Of a DNA stretch of 64,000 nucleotides, positions 17,603-26,432 are shown piece after piece (position 1 is the stretch's first letter; the number at the start of each line of letters is the position of its first letter). The stretch lies in the NCBI GenBank assembly GCA_027488215.1, contig JAIYCB010000011.1, positions 62,001 through 126,000 of the forward strand. The letters are read 5' to 3'. The DNA is from Comamonadaceae bacterium (GTDB taxonomy: Bacteria > Pseudomonadota > Gammaproteobacteria > Burkholderiales > Burkholderiaceae_C). The notes below the pieces were generated by a model that had not been told where the DNA came from, did not search any database, and saw only the letters and a program-made list of their open reading frames with translations. Made by a program: the position numbers and the translations under genes.

Positions 17603-20079
17603 CGCGCCCCCCGCCCCGTGAGCACAGTCTGGATGGTTTTGAAGACGATCAGCAAGTCCATGGCCAAACTGTAGTGCGTGATGTAGTAGAGGTCGTAGCT
17701 GAGTTTGATGGCGGTTTCATCGGTGCTGGCCGCGTAGCCTTGTTGCACCTGGGCCCAGCCAGTCAGGCCGGGGCGCACCAGGTGGCGGTAGGGGTAGCTG
17801 GGCATTTGCTCGGCAAACTGCTGCACAAAACCATCTTGCTCAGGGCGCGGCCCGATCAGGCTCATGTGGCCCATGAGCACGTTAAACAACTGCGGGATTT
17901 CATCAAGCCGGGTGCGTCGAATCCAGTGCCCGAAGCGCGTGATGCGCGGGTCGTTGGCCTGGGCGAACTGCGGGTTAAGTTGCGCTTCGTGGCGCATGCT
18001 GCGGAACTTCCAGATCCGAAAACTTTGCCCGTGCATGCCAGTGCGCCGCTGGCTGAACAGGGCAGGCCCTGGCGAGTCGATCTTGACACCGCAGGCCACC
18101 AACAGCGCCAGCGGCAGCCAAAGTGGCAACAAGGCCAGCACCACGCTCACATCGATGAGGCGCTTGGCCAAGTCATACGCCGGGTTGCCATCGGTCTGCC
18201 AGAGCTCGTTTTGCAGGGTTTCGGTCGCCATGCGCCCGGTCAGGCTTTGGTGCAACGATTCTGGACTGTACAGGCGAATGTGCTGAAGCTTGAGCGCCGT
18301 CAAAAAGCGGTGGCGCTCGGGGTGGGTGGGCGCAGATGTGGCAGATGTGTCTGAGATGGCTGCTGCAGGCAAAACCACCGCGCCGTCACACGCCAGCGCC
18401 GTGACAGGCGGCATACCTTGCTCGGGCCAGGGTAGCAAACGGATGCGCGGCAGGCCCTGACCGCCGGGCTCGGGCAACCAGGGGGCCAACAAGGCGGGCA
18501 CACGCGGGTCCTGGTACACCAGCCGCCAAGGCCGATGCCGCAAAAACCACTGGTCGGCCAGCCAGAACCAAAAGGTGCACAGCGCATAGGTCAGCAGCAA
18601 AGCGCCGCGCGAATACGGCTGCTGCAGCAAGGCAAAGGCCAAGGGCGTGAGCCAAAACGGCAAGCCGGTGGTGACCAGCAGCAAGGGGCCGCGCTCGGCT
18701 GCAGGCATGTGCGCCCCCCGGTACAACAGGTGCGCCGCCAGCGCATAAGGCACCAGGCTGGCCAGCACGGTGCGGCCAAAGTCCACCGTGGCCAGTCCAC
18801 TGGCCATCAGGGCCTGACTGATGGCGTAAGCCAGGCCGATCATCGCCAAACCCAACAAGCTCCAGACCAGGTGGGCGCTTTGACGGTGCGCCTGCTGCGA
18901 GGCCAGTTGCTGCGTTGGGCGGCGCGGGCGCGTCATGGGCCAGCGTGCGGTGTGCATCAAGGGGGCCTGTTGGTAGATCGCCAGCACCGGCTCGGCCATG
19001 GCTTGGGGCTGAAACTGCGCCTCGTAGCGCTCGCGTGCAGCTTGCCCCAGCCGCAAGCGCAAGGGGGTATCGGTCAGCAGGGTCTGCAGCGCATCGGCCA
19101 CGGCCTGTGGGCTGTTGGGCACCAGCCATGCACTTTGCGCATGCGTGAGCATTTCTTCGATGCCGGGCAAGCGCGTGGCCACAATCGCCATGCCCGCGCG
19201 CATGGCCTCCAGGATGGAGATGGGCAGGCCCTCGTGGTCGGACAAGAGCACAAAGATCTGGTGCTGCGCCAGGCGCTGGGCCACGTCGCTCACGTCGCCC
19301 TCCAGCTGGATGTGCGGCATCGGGGCAGCGGCCTGTTGGTGACGGGCCAGGTCGGGCCCGCCTCCCAAAATTCGGGTCTCGGGCTGCAGGCCAAGATGTG
19401 CCAGCAGGGCCAGGGCCTCGATCAGGACATCGGGCCGCTTGGGCGCAGCCATGCGGGCCACCATGACCAGGCGGGTCGGCTGGGTCGCCATGTCGCTGCG
19501 CCAGGGCACATCGGCCAGCGCGTTGTGCACCACACTCACCCGCTCGGGCGGCATGGGCAAACGCGCGGCCAATTCTTTTTCATAGGCCGACACACACACC
19601 ATGCGCGTGGTCCAGGCCGCCAGCACAGCCTCGGCCAACCAGGCATTGGTGCGGATCAACCAAGGCGCTTGCGGCTTGAAGCCAAAGCCGTGCACGGTGT
19701 AGACCACCGGTATTTGCCGCAGCTTGCCCGCCAGCCGGGCGATCACCCCGGCCACCGCGCTGTGGGCGTGGATGACATCGGGCTGTAGCTCGCGCAGATG
19801 GGCCAGCAAGGCCCGCACCGAGGCCAGCACCTTGAGGGGGTTGAGCGAGTTTTGCAGACTGGGCAGCGCCAGCACCGCGATGCCCAAATGGGTCAGGGCC
19901 TGGCCCAACACGCTGTGCGCGTCGTCACCACCGATCGCCACCGTGAAGCGCACCCGGCCCTGCAAGGCGCGGCACAGCTCCAGCACATGCGTCTGCGCCC
20001 CACCGGCTTCGCCTTTGGTGATGACCAGCAGCACATGGGGCACTGGCGATGTAACATGGGTGTGAACAGGGGCAGACAT
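17599..20079 (-). CDS. Fusion of GT4 glycosyltransferase and polyprenyl-phosphate sugar transferase (WcaJ/PglC-type)
   Basis: This 826-residue protein has three parts. Residues about 13-370 form a complete GT4 glycosyltransferase (ITKGEAGGAQTHVLELCRAL, VMVARMAAPKRPDVLIEAL, LLSDHEGLPISILEAMRAG). Residues about 400-515 contain four to five hydrophobic helices, followed by a linker resembling a degenerate nucleotide-binding domain. Residues about 640-826 form a phosphoglycosyl transferase: YDLAKRLIDVS, DSPGPALFSQRRTG, RLDEIPQLFNVLMGHMSLIGPRPE and RPGLTGWAQVQQG. Such transferases load the first sugar-phosphate on undecaprenyl phosphate, and the fused GT4 would be well placed to add the second sugar. 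It is the first gene of a four-gene operon with 4-base overlaps. Confidence 0.88.
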   Translation of the reverse strand: MSAPVHTHVTSPVPHVLLVITKGEAGGAQTHVLELCRALQGRVRFTVAIGGDDAHSVLGQALTHLGIAVLALPSLQNSLNPLKVLASVRALLAHLRELQPDVIHAHSAVAGVIARLAGKLRQIPVVYTVHGFGFKPQAPWLIRTNAWLAEAVLAAWTTRMVCVSAYEKELAARLPMPPERVSVVHNALADVPWRSDMATQPTRLVMVARMAAPKRPDVLIEALALLAHLGLQPETRILGGGPDLARHQQAAAPMPHIQLEGDVSDVAQRLAQHQIFVLLSDHEGLPISILEAMRAGMAIVATRLPGIEEMLTHAQSAWLVPNSPQAVADALQTLLTDTPLRLRLGQAARERYEAQFQPQAMAEPVLAIYQQAPLMHTARWPMTRPRRPTQQLASQQAHRQSAHLVWSLLGLAMIGLAYAISQALMASGLATVDFGRTVLASLVPYALAAHLLYRGAHMPAAERGPLLLVTTGLPFWLTPLAFALLQQPYSRGALLLTYALCTFWFWLADQWFLRHRPWRLVYQDPRVPALLAPWLPEPGGQGLPRIRLLPWPEQGMPPVTALACDGAVVLPAAAISDTSATSAPTHPERHRFLTALKLQHIRLYSPESLHQSLTGRMATETLQNELWQTDGNPAYDLAKRLIDVSVVLALLPLWLPLALLVACGVKIDSPGPALFSQRRTGMHGQSFRIWKFRSMRHEAQLNPQFAQANDPRITRFGHWIRRTRLDEIPQLFNVLMGHMSLIGPRPEQDGFVQQFAEQMPSYPYRHLVRPGLTGWAQVQQGYAASTDETAIKLSYDLYYITHYSLAMDLLIVFKTIQTVLTGRGAR

Positions 20080-20172
20080 GCAGGGGCAAGGGATAGTGCC
20101 GGTATTGTCACCCTGAAAGGGCCGCGTCAGTAGTCGACCCCCCAGGCCTTCGACCTGGCTGTGCCGTTGGCG

Positions 20173-20676
20173 TTATTGGGCCAGGGCCGCCCGAGACCGG
20201 ATGGCCACCCACACACCCAAAAGGCCAAACAACACAAAGCAAACAAAAGACCAATTGGCGATCGAGCCACCCAAAAAGGTCCAGTCGATCTTGCTGCAGT
20301 CGCCGCTGCCTTTGAAGATCATGGGGATGGCACGATTGAGCGGGAAGTTTTCAACCATGCCGTAAAAATCGCGTCCGCAGTTCACCACTTCGGGCGGATA
20401 CCACTGCAGCCAGCTTTGACGGGCCGCTGTGAACGCACCGAAACCCGCGCTGAGTGTCAGAAGCAAGCTGGATGCGGCCAAGCCTATGCCGTGCAAACGC
20501 CATCCGATCAAGGCCAGCACCACCACCGCTATCAGGGCATAGCGCTGCACGATGCACATGGGACAAGGGTTCAGACCCACCACATGTTGCAAATACAAGC
20601 CGAACACCAGCATGCCGAAGCCTGAAAGGGCGATCAACAACATCCAGCGTTGGGGTGAGATGGCAGACAAATTCAT
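20173..20676 (-). CDS. dsbB: Disulfide bond formation protein B
   Basis: This 167-residue inner-membrane protein has four transmembrane helices. It reoxidises DsbA and passes electrons to quinone. The first redox pair is CPMC in GLNPCPMCIVQRYA. The second pair, in the periplasmic loop, is formed by VNCGRDFYG and SGDCSKIDW. The conserved Arg after the CxxC motif (QRY) is present. Length and layout match E. coli DsbB. No dsbA is in the window. Confidence 0.95.
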   Translation of the reverse strand: MNLSAISPQRWMLLIALSGFGMLVFGLYLQHVVGLNPCPMCIVQRYALIAVVVLALIGWRLHGIGLAASSLLLTLSAGFGAFTAARQSWLQWYPPEVVNCGRDFYGMVENFPLNRAIPMIFKGSGDCSKIDWTFLGGSIANWSFVCFVLFGLLGVWVAIRSRAALAQ

Positions 20677-20760
20677 GGAGACTCTTCAAAAACAAGTGGA
20701 GCATTGTGCTCCCGCATCGCATCAGGTGCAGGTGATCTGTTTCACATAGCCCTGCGGGCG

Positions 20761-21537
20761 TCAGGAATCCGCAAACGCCCGCTCAATCACGAAAGCCCCA
20801 GGTGTGCTGGTGTTGCCCTCTTCCAGGCCACGCGCCTCACAGATGCGCTTGAGGTCTTTCAGCATTTCTGGCGAACCGCAAATCATCACACGGTCGGTTT
20901 CAGGGTTGAGCGGCGCCAGACCCAAGTCGGCAAACAACTTGCCGTTTTCAATCAAGTCGGTGACGCGGCCCTGATTTCGGTAGGGCTCGCGGGTCACCGT
21001 AGGGTAGTACAGCAGCTGCTGGCTGACCATCTCGCCCAAGAACTCGTGGGCGGGCAGCTCTTGTGTGATGTAGTCGTGGTAAGCCAGCTCGTTCACTTGT
21101 CGAACGCCGTGCACCAAGATGACTTTTTCAAAGCGCTCGTAAGTTTCGGGATCACGGATGATGCTCATGAAAGGGGCCAGGCCTGTGCCAGTGCCCATGA
21201 GGTACAGGTTTTTGCCAGGCAACAAATAGTCGCACAACAAAGTGCCGGTGGGTTTGCGGCCCACGATGATGGTGTCGCCTACCTGAATGTGCTGGAGCTT
21301 GGAGGTCAAAGGGCCGTCGGGCACCTTGATGCTCAAGAACTCCAAATGCTCTTCGTAGTTGGCGCTGGCGATCGAGTAAGCACGCAGGAGCGGTTTGCCG
21401 TTGTCGCCGCGCAAGCCAATCATGGTGAAGTGGCCATTCGAAAAGCGCAGCGCCTGGTCTCGGGTGGTGGTGAAGCTGAACAGGCGGTCGGTCCAGTGGT
21501 GGACACTCAAAACGCGTTCTTCAAGAAAAGCACTCAT
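20761..21537 (-). CDS. fpr: Ferredoxin/flavodoxin-NADP(+) reductase
   Basis: This 258-residue FAD enzyme exchanges electrons between NADPH and ferredoxin or flavodoxin. FAD-binding RAYSIASANYEEHLEF, the pyrophosphate segment LLPGKNLYLMGTGTGLAPFMSIIRD and the C-terminal MICGSPEMLKDLKRICEARGLEEG are characteristic of the bacterial Fpr subclass, including an aromatic-free extended tail. The ATG at 21537 (MSAFLEERV) is preferred to an upstream in-frame ATG at 21639. It is divergent from yggX. A second, structurally different ferredoxin reductase lies at 34029. Confidence 0.93.
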   Translation of the reverse strand: MSAFLEERVLSVHHWTDRLFSFTTTRDQALRFSNGHFTMIGLRGDNGKPLLRAYSIASANYEEHLEFLSIKVPDGPLTSKLQHIQVGDTIIVGRKPTGTLLCDYLLPGKNLYLMGTGTGLAPFMSIIRDPETYERFEKVILVHGVRQVNELAYHDYITQELPAHEFLGEMVSQQLLYYPTVTREPYRNQGRVTDLIENGKLFADLGLAPLNPETDRVMICGSPEMLKDLKRICEARGLEEGNTSTPGAFVIERAFADS

Positions 21538-21739
21538 TTGCTGTTGGTGTGTGTTGAGAGGCAGGAGAGACCCAATGCCCTTGGGGGATGCTGAAAGCTT
21601 GCTACATTTACGGCCTGCAAGACCACACGAGAGTCGCAACAGTCCGCATTGTCGTGTGATCGGCTTTCAACTGGAAATACTGAAATTCTATATCTGTATA
21701 ACCAGCGCTTCTTAAGACAGATCAAGGCAAGACACCACC

Positions 21740-22015
21740 ATGGCACGCACCGTTCAATGCATCAAACTCGGCAAAGAAGCAGAAGGTCTGGATTTTCCGC
21801 CCTACCCCGGCGAGCTGGGCAAGCGCATCTGGGAGGGCGTGAGCAAACAAGCCTGGGCCGACTGGCTCAAGCACCAGACCATGTTGGTCAATGAAAACCG
21901 TCTGAACCTGGCCGACCTGCGTGCCCGACAGTACCTGGCACGCCAGATGGAAAACCATTTCTTTGGCGATGGCGCCGATACAGCCCAGGGCTATGTCCCT
22001 CCAGCAGCGGGCTGA
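21740..22015 (+). CDS. yggX: Probable Fe(2+)-trafficking protein YggX
   Basis: This 91-residue cytoplasmic protein protects Fe-S clusters from oxidative damage and may assist iron delivery. The family pattern is complete: [21 protein letters not shown] with the conserved Cys at residue 7, [36 protein letters not shown], and [15 protein letters not shown]. The length is exactly typical. About 200 bases of divergent intergenic sequence separate it from the ferredoxin reductase gene, a sensible pairing for oxidative stress, though no regulator site was recognised. Confidence 0.96.
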   Translation: MARTVQCIKLGKEAEGLDFPPYPGELGKRIWEGVSKQAWADWLKHQTMLVNENRLNLADLRARQYLARQMENHFFGDGADTAQGYVPPAAG

Positions 22016-22051
22016 TGCTCAGCAGCGCTTGTCCCCCGCTTATTTGAATCC

Positions 22052-23206
22052 TTGAAATCGCAAGCCGACACGCGCCAGGCTCTGGTCATCGGGGCAGGCT
22101 TGTCAGGCTCTGCGGTGGCCTACAGCCTGGCTCGACGCGGCTGGAAGGTCTTGGTGCTCGACCAGGCTCAGTGCGTGGGTGCAGGGGCATCGGGCCTGCC
22201 TGCGGGTTTGGCAGCGCCCCATGTTTCGCCTGATGACAACGTGCTCTCGCGCATCACGCGAGCGGGCGTGCAGGCCACGCTGGAGCGCGCCCAAACGCTG
22301 TTGAAAAGCGGAACCGATTGGGCTCTGACTGGTGTTCTGGAACACAACCTCTTGGGCAAGCGCCGCCTGCCTGCAGACCCTCTCGATCCTCACAGTGCCT
22401 TGGCCAGCGCATCACAGATCGATGCTGCTGGCTTGCCGCCTAGATCGCCGGCACTGTGGCACGCGCAGGCGGGCTGGATCCGCCCTCGGCAACTGGTGGC
22501 CGCGCAGTTGCAAAACCCCAACATACAGGTTCTGTGGGAGCAAAAGGTCGATGCGATTGAACGGCACGATGAGACTTGGACCGTCACCGATGCACACGGC
22601 CATGTCCTGGGCCAAGCCCCCTGGTTGGTGGTGGCCAGCGCCTTTGAAAGCCTGGCTTTGCTACAGCACCTTCCCGGCTTTGCTGTGCCGCTGAACCCAT
22701 TGCGTGGACAAATCAGTTTTGGCCACATGGCCGACTTGACTGAGACCCAGCACCAACGGTTGCCGCCCTTTCCGGTCAACGGCCACGGCAGCTTCATCAG
22801 CGGCGTGCCCACGCCCGAGGGGCCGCTGGGCTGGTTCATCGGCTCCACCTTTGAGCGCAACTGCACGCAGACCCCCGTGAGGTTCGAGGACCATGCAGCC
22901 AACGAATTGCGCCTGTCATCGCTGCTGCCCGGTTTGGCTGAGGTCATGGCTGGACAATTCGCGCCAGATCGAGTCCAGGGCTGGGCCGGTTTGCGCTGCA
23001 CCCTGCCCAATCGACTGCCTGCAGTCGGGCCCATCGACCCCCAACGCCTGCCGGGTCTGTGCCTGAGCACGGGCATGGGCGCTCGCGGCATCAGCTTGTC
23101 CGTGTTGTGCGGTGAACTCACCGCCGCCTGGTTGAACAACGATCCCCTGCCTCTGCCTCCAGCCTTGGCCAAACACTTGGCCGCGCAGCGCTTTGCATCC
23201 ACTTGA
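22052..23206 (+). CDS. FAD-dependent oxidoreductase, MnmC C-terminal-domain type
   Basis: This 384-residue flavoprotein resembles the oxidase half of MnmC, which converts cmnm5(s2)U34 to nm5(s2)U34 in tRNA. ALVIGAGLSGSAVAYSLARRGW is the FAD Rossmann motif, QCVGAGASGLPAGLAAPHVSPDDN is the MnmC-like signature, and GLRCTLPNRLPAVGPI lies near the end. The N-terminal methyltransferase half of bifunctional MnmC is absent, and no separate copy is visible nearby. The start appears to be TTG at 22052, since no ATG or GTG lies in frame before the Rossmann strand. It follows yggX by 36 bases. Confidence 0.8.
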   Translation: MKSQADTRQALVIGAGLSGSAVAYSLARRGWKVLVLDQAQCVGAGASGLPAGLAAPHVSPDDNVLSRITRAGVQATLERAQTLLKSGTDWALTGVLEHNLLGKRRLPADPLDPHSALASASQIDAAGLPPRSPALWHAQAGWIRPRQLVAAQLQNPNIQVLWEQKVDAIERHDETWTVTDAHGHVLGQAPWLVVASAFESLALLQHLPGFAVPLNPLRGQISFGHMADLTETQHQRLPPFPVNGHGSFISGVPTPEGPLGWFIGSTFERNCTQTPVRFEDHAANELRLSSLLPGLAEVMAGQFAPDRVQGWAGLRCTLPNRLPAVGPIDPQRLPGLCLSTGMGARGISLSVLCGELTAAWLNNDPLPLPPALAKHLAAQRFAST

Positions 23207-23385
23207 GGGACGGGACTTCACGCCACTGCGGCTGGGATCAGATCGCACCGTGCAGCCACCGTCCAGACCCAAAATCAGTAGCAATACCCTGTACAAAGTC
23301 GGTCTCATCATTCAACATGAGCGTATCCCGCCTCAATTACAGGATCCAATCGTCCTGGCAAGCGGGTCACTTTCGTGGAGTACCC

Positions 23386-24993
23386 ATGGCACTTGCGTCT
23401 TTGTCCAGGTATTTGCCTTGGCTGGTGACGGCCCCCGCTGCGCTGGTGGCGCTGCCCTATTCGCTCTGGCTCAGCGGTGGTTTTGGACTATTGTTTGTGC
23501 TGGGCTGCATCGACTACACCCAAACCCGCCAGGCGGTGCGACGCAACTACCCACTCACGGGTCGCATCCGTTACGGTCTTGAGTACATCCGTCCAGAAAT
23601 CCGTCAATATTTTCTGGAGGACGACGAGGAAAAACTGCCTTTTTCGCGCAACCAGCGGGCCATGGTCTATGCCCGCTCCAAGGTGCAAAACGACAAGCGC
23701 GGCTTTGGCAGCATCAAGGACATGTACCACGCGCAATCCGAGTGGATTACCCACTCGATGCAACCGACTCAGCTGGACCCGGTCAGTTTCAGGGTAACGG
23801 TAGGCGCACACCAATGCGAGCAGCCTTACGCACTTTCGCTGCTCAACATTTCAGGCATGAGCTTCGGGGCCTTGTCGCCCAATGCCGTCAAGGCCCTGAA
23901 CAAGGGCGCGGCCATGGGGCAATTTGCGCACGACACCGGCGAAGGCAGCATCTCCAGGCACCACCGCGAGCCTGGTGGCGATCTGATCTGGCAGGTGGCC
24001 TCGGGTTATTTTGGTTGCCGCACGCCAGAAGGTGGATTTGACCCGGTGCGCTTTGCCGAGCAGGCCCGCTCGCCCCAGGTCAAGATGATCGAGCTGAAAC
24101 TGTCTCAAGGGGCCAAACCCGGCCATGGCGGTGTCTTGCCCAAAGCCAAAGTCAGTGCCGAGATTGCCGAAGCCCGCGGTGTCCCGATGGGACAAGACTG
24201 CGTGTCACCGGCAAGGCATTCGGCTTTCAGTACGCCCCTGGAGATGTTGGCATTCATCGCGCAACTGCGCGAACTCTCAGGCAGCAAGCCCGTTGGCATC
24301 AAGCTGTGCGTGGGTCATCCAGCCGAATGGTTTTCATTGGTCAAGGCCATGCTGGAAACCGGTCAAACACCTGACTTCATCGTGGTGGATGGCGCCGAAG
24401 GCGGAACGGGTGCAGCGCCCATCGAGTTTGCCGACCATGTGGGCATGCCGCTGCGCGATGGGCTGCGCCTTGTGCACAACAGTTTGGTGGGGGCGGGTCT
24501 GCGCGATCGGATCAGGATTGGTGCATCCGGCAAAGTGATTTCAGCTTTTGACATCGCGCGCTGCCTCGCGCTGGGGGCCGATTGGTGCAATTCGGCCAGG
24601 GGCTTCATGTTTGCCCTGGGCTGTATCCAGTCACGCAGCTGCCACACAGACCACTGCCCGACGGGTGTGGCAACGCAAGACCCGGTGCGCCAACGCGCCA
24701 TCGTGGTGACCGACAAGGCTGAGCGGGTGTATTACTACCATGCCAATACTTTGCACGCCCTGGCCGACCTGCTGGGCGCAGCGGGACTGCAGCAACCGGG
24801 CGACATCACAGCGCAGCACCTGATGGTGCGCAATGCTGAAGGCCAAGCCCGTACCCTGGCCTCCACCATCGACACGCTGGCACCGGGGCAGCTCTTATTT
24901 GAACAGCCTGGGCCGCACAGCTTGCCCAGCCCCTTTGCAGAATTTTGGCAACCCAGCCAAGCGGGACGTTGGGGCCTGCCCACAGGCGCTTAG
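23386..24993 (+). CDS. Stand-alone glutamate-synthase-like FMN-binding protein
   Basis: This is a 535-residue protein. TGGAG at 23376-23380 supports ATG 23386. One or two N-terminal hydrophobic helices (residues about 12-45) imply membrane anchoring. The rest is the GltB FMN/central domain: ISGMSFGALSPNAVKALNKGA, DTGEGSISRHHREPGGDLIWQ, KPGHGGVLPKAKV, and IVVDGAEGGTGAAPIEFADHVGMPL. A Cys cluster is seen in GCIQSRSCHTDHCPTGVATQDP, resembling the 3Fe-4S region of glutamate synthase. The amidotransferase domain is missing, so it is not a full glutamate synthase. The family's reaction is not firmly known. Confidence 0.85.
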   Translation: MALASLSRYLPWLVTAPAALVALPYSLWLSGGFGLLFVLGCIDYTQTRQAVRRNYPLTGRIRYGLEYIRPEIRQYFLEDDEEKLPFSRNQRAMVYARSKVQNDKRGFGSIKDMYHAQSEWITHSMQPTQLDPVSFRVTVGAHQCEQPYALSLLNISGMSFGALSPNAVKALNKGAAMGQFAHDTGEGSISRHHREPGGDLIWQVASGYFGCRTPEGGFDPVRFAEQARSPQVKMIELKLSQGAKPGHGGVLPKAKVSAEIAEARGVPMGQDCVSPARHSAFSTPLEMLAFIAQLRELSGSKPVGIKLCVGHPAEWFSLVKAMLETGQTPDFIVVDGAEGGTGAAPIEFADHVGMPLRDGLRLVHNSLVGAGLRDRIRIGASGKVISAFDIARCLALGADWCNSARGFMFALGCIQSRSCHTDHCPTGVATQDPVRQRAIVVTDKAERVYYYHANTLHALADLLGAAGLQQPGDITAQHLMVRNAEGQARTLASTIDTLAPGQLLFEQPGPHSLPSPFAEFWQPSQAGRWGLPTGA

Positions 24994-25122
24994 GAGCCCG
25001 CCTGAGTCGCATGCCGCAAACCTGGTGCGCGCCGTTTGGGGCGACAAGCCACGGCTTTGAGCACAAAGGTCTCGCTTGCTTGGTGTTTAATCGAGGCTCC
25101 ATTTCGCAACATTCAGTTTCCA

Positions 25123-26361
25123 ATGCAACCTCGGTCCGGCCCGTCACTTGCCACCCCTCATGTCAACTCCCGACCGCAAGAACCCGCGGATGCACTGGAG
25201 GGCCTTGGCCAGTTGGTTTTAAAGAGTGATCAAAACCTGATCATTTGGCGTCAGGACAGCGCAGACATGGCGCGTGAAGCCCAAGCCTTGCAAGACTTGT
25301 GGCGTGAATGGGCTCCTGAGGTTGCGGTCGAACACTTCACGGGCGACCAACGCTTTGCTTTGCTCAGCCACATCAACCAAGGCATTGCCCAGCTGGGGCT
25401 GGAGCAGGCGATGCAAAGCCCACCGCCCTCGTCCTTGCCGAGGCAAATTGGCATCATCACAAACGCCGAACATTTGCCCGCCTCTGATGTGCAGATGTTG
25501 CAGGAACTCAGCAGCCACCTGCCCGGCCTGAGTTGGCGCTGGGTTCTGCTTTGCCTCAACCCCCCAGATGGTCAAAACAGTGAGGCCGTTGCCAGCCTGT
25601 CCCCTTCCAATGTCCAAGCGCATGGGACGAACGAGCCTGCAGTTGCAAAACCTGATGCGCCTTCCATGCTTGCTGAGACTCCCATCTTGGCATCGCCCTC
25701 CCCCACTCCCCAGGCACCCTTGAGCACCGCATCCGGCCAGTCATCCAAGGGCATGGCATGGCTCGCAGTGGTGACCCTGCTGGGTTTGGGCGGGTGGGGA
25801 ACATGGTTTCACTTTTCAGGTCCAAACACAGACCCCTCCCAGGCGGATGAGCGACCTGTGGCAGCTGATCCTGCGCCTGTGATTCAAGCGCTGCCAATGC
25901 CCTCGGCGTCTGCCCCGCAGCTGACTGACTCATCAGCTCCCCCGCCGCAAAGCAAGGCTGAAGAAAGTGTTGCTTCCACCGAACAGGCTGAGCCTGCTTC
26001 CCTGCCACAAGCGGCTGCTCCCGCAGTCATCAGCGTCGAAGTCCCGGAAATCGCTCAGCGCGGCATGCGCTGGCTGGCCCAGCAATCGCCTGATTTCTTT
26101 GTCCTGGAACACGGGGCATTGGCGACGGTCGCACAAGCCCAAAGCCTGATCCGATCCAGAGACGATTTGGCCAATGCCCGCGTGCTCATGCGAAAGACCA
26201 ACTACCCGGGTGGCCGGTTTGTGGTGATCACTGGCCCCTTCAGGTCGCAAGACCGCGCAGAGAACTACAAGGTGCGGGAAAACCTACCGCCTCAGATTCA
26301 GGTGCGCAGAATTTCAGATGTACTGCAAGAAAGCGAGAGGGCTGCACCATCTCGCCCATGA
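25123..26361 (+). CDS. SPOR-domain membrane protein, DamX-like
   Basis: This is a protein of about 412 residues. The N-terminal 170 residues resemble a degenerate ATPase-like domain (LIIWRQDSADMAREAQALQDLW, RQIGIITNAEHLPASDVQMLQELSSHLPG). A single transmembrane helix follows (GMAWLAVVTLLGLGGWGTWFHF), then a Pro/Ala-rich periplasmic linker and a C-terminal SPOR fold (PDFFVLEHGALATVAQAQSLIRS to NYPGGRFVVITGPFRSQDRAENY). SPOR domains bind denuded septal peptidoglycan, and DamX has the same layout, so a role at the division site is likely. The start is uncertain: ATG 25123 is used, without a clear ribosome-binding site. Confidence 0.72.
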   Translation: MQPRSGPSLATPHVNSRPQEPADALEGLGQLVLKSDQNLIIWRQDSADMAREAQALQDLWREWAPEVAVEHFTGDQRFALLSHINQGIAQLGLEQAMQSPPPSSLPRQIGIITNAEHLPASDVQMLQELSSHLPGLSWRWVLLCLNPPDGQNSEAVASLSPSNVQAHGTNEPAVAKPDAPSMLAETPILASPSPTPQAPLSTASGQSSKGMAWLAVVTLLGLGGWGTWFHFSGPNTDPSQADERPVAADPAPVIQALPMPSASAPQLTDSSAPPPQSKAEESVASTEQAEPASLPQAAAPAVISVEVPEIAQRGMRWLAQQSPDFFVLEHGALATVAQAQSLIRSRDDLANARVLMRKTNYPGGRFVVITGPFRSQDRAENYKVRENLPPQIQVRRISDVLQESERAAPSRP

Positions 26362-26432
26362 AGGGTCAGCCCCCGGCTTGCAAGGCAACTGTCTGAGGAT
26401 CACCCCATTTCAGATGCCGCTGTCAAGCCGCC

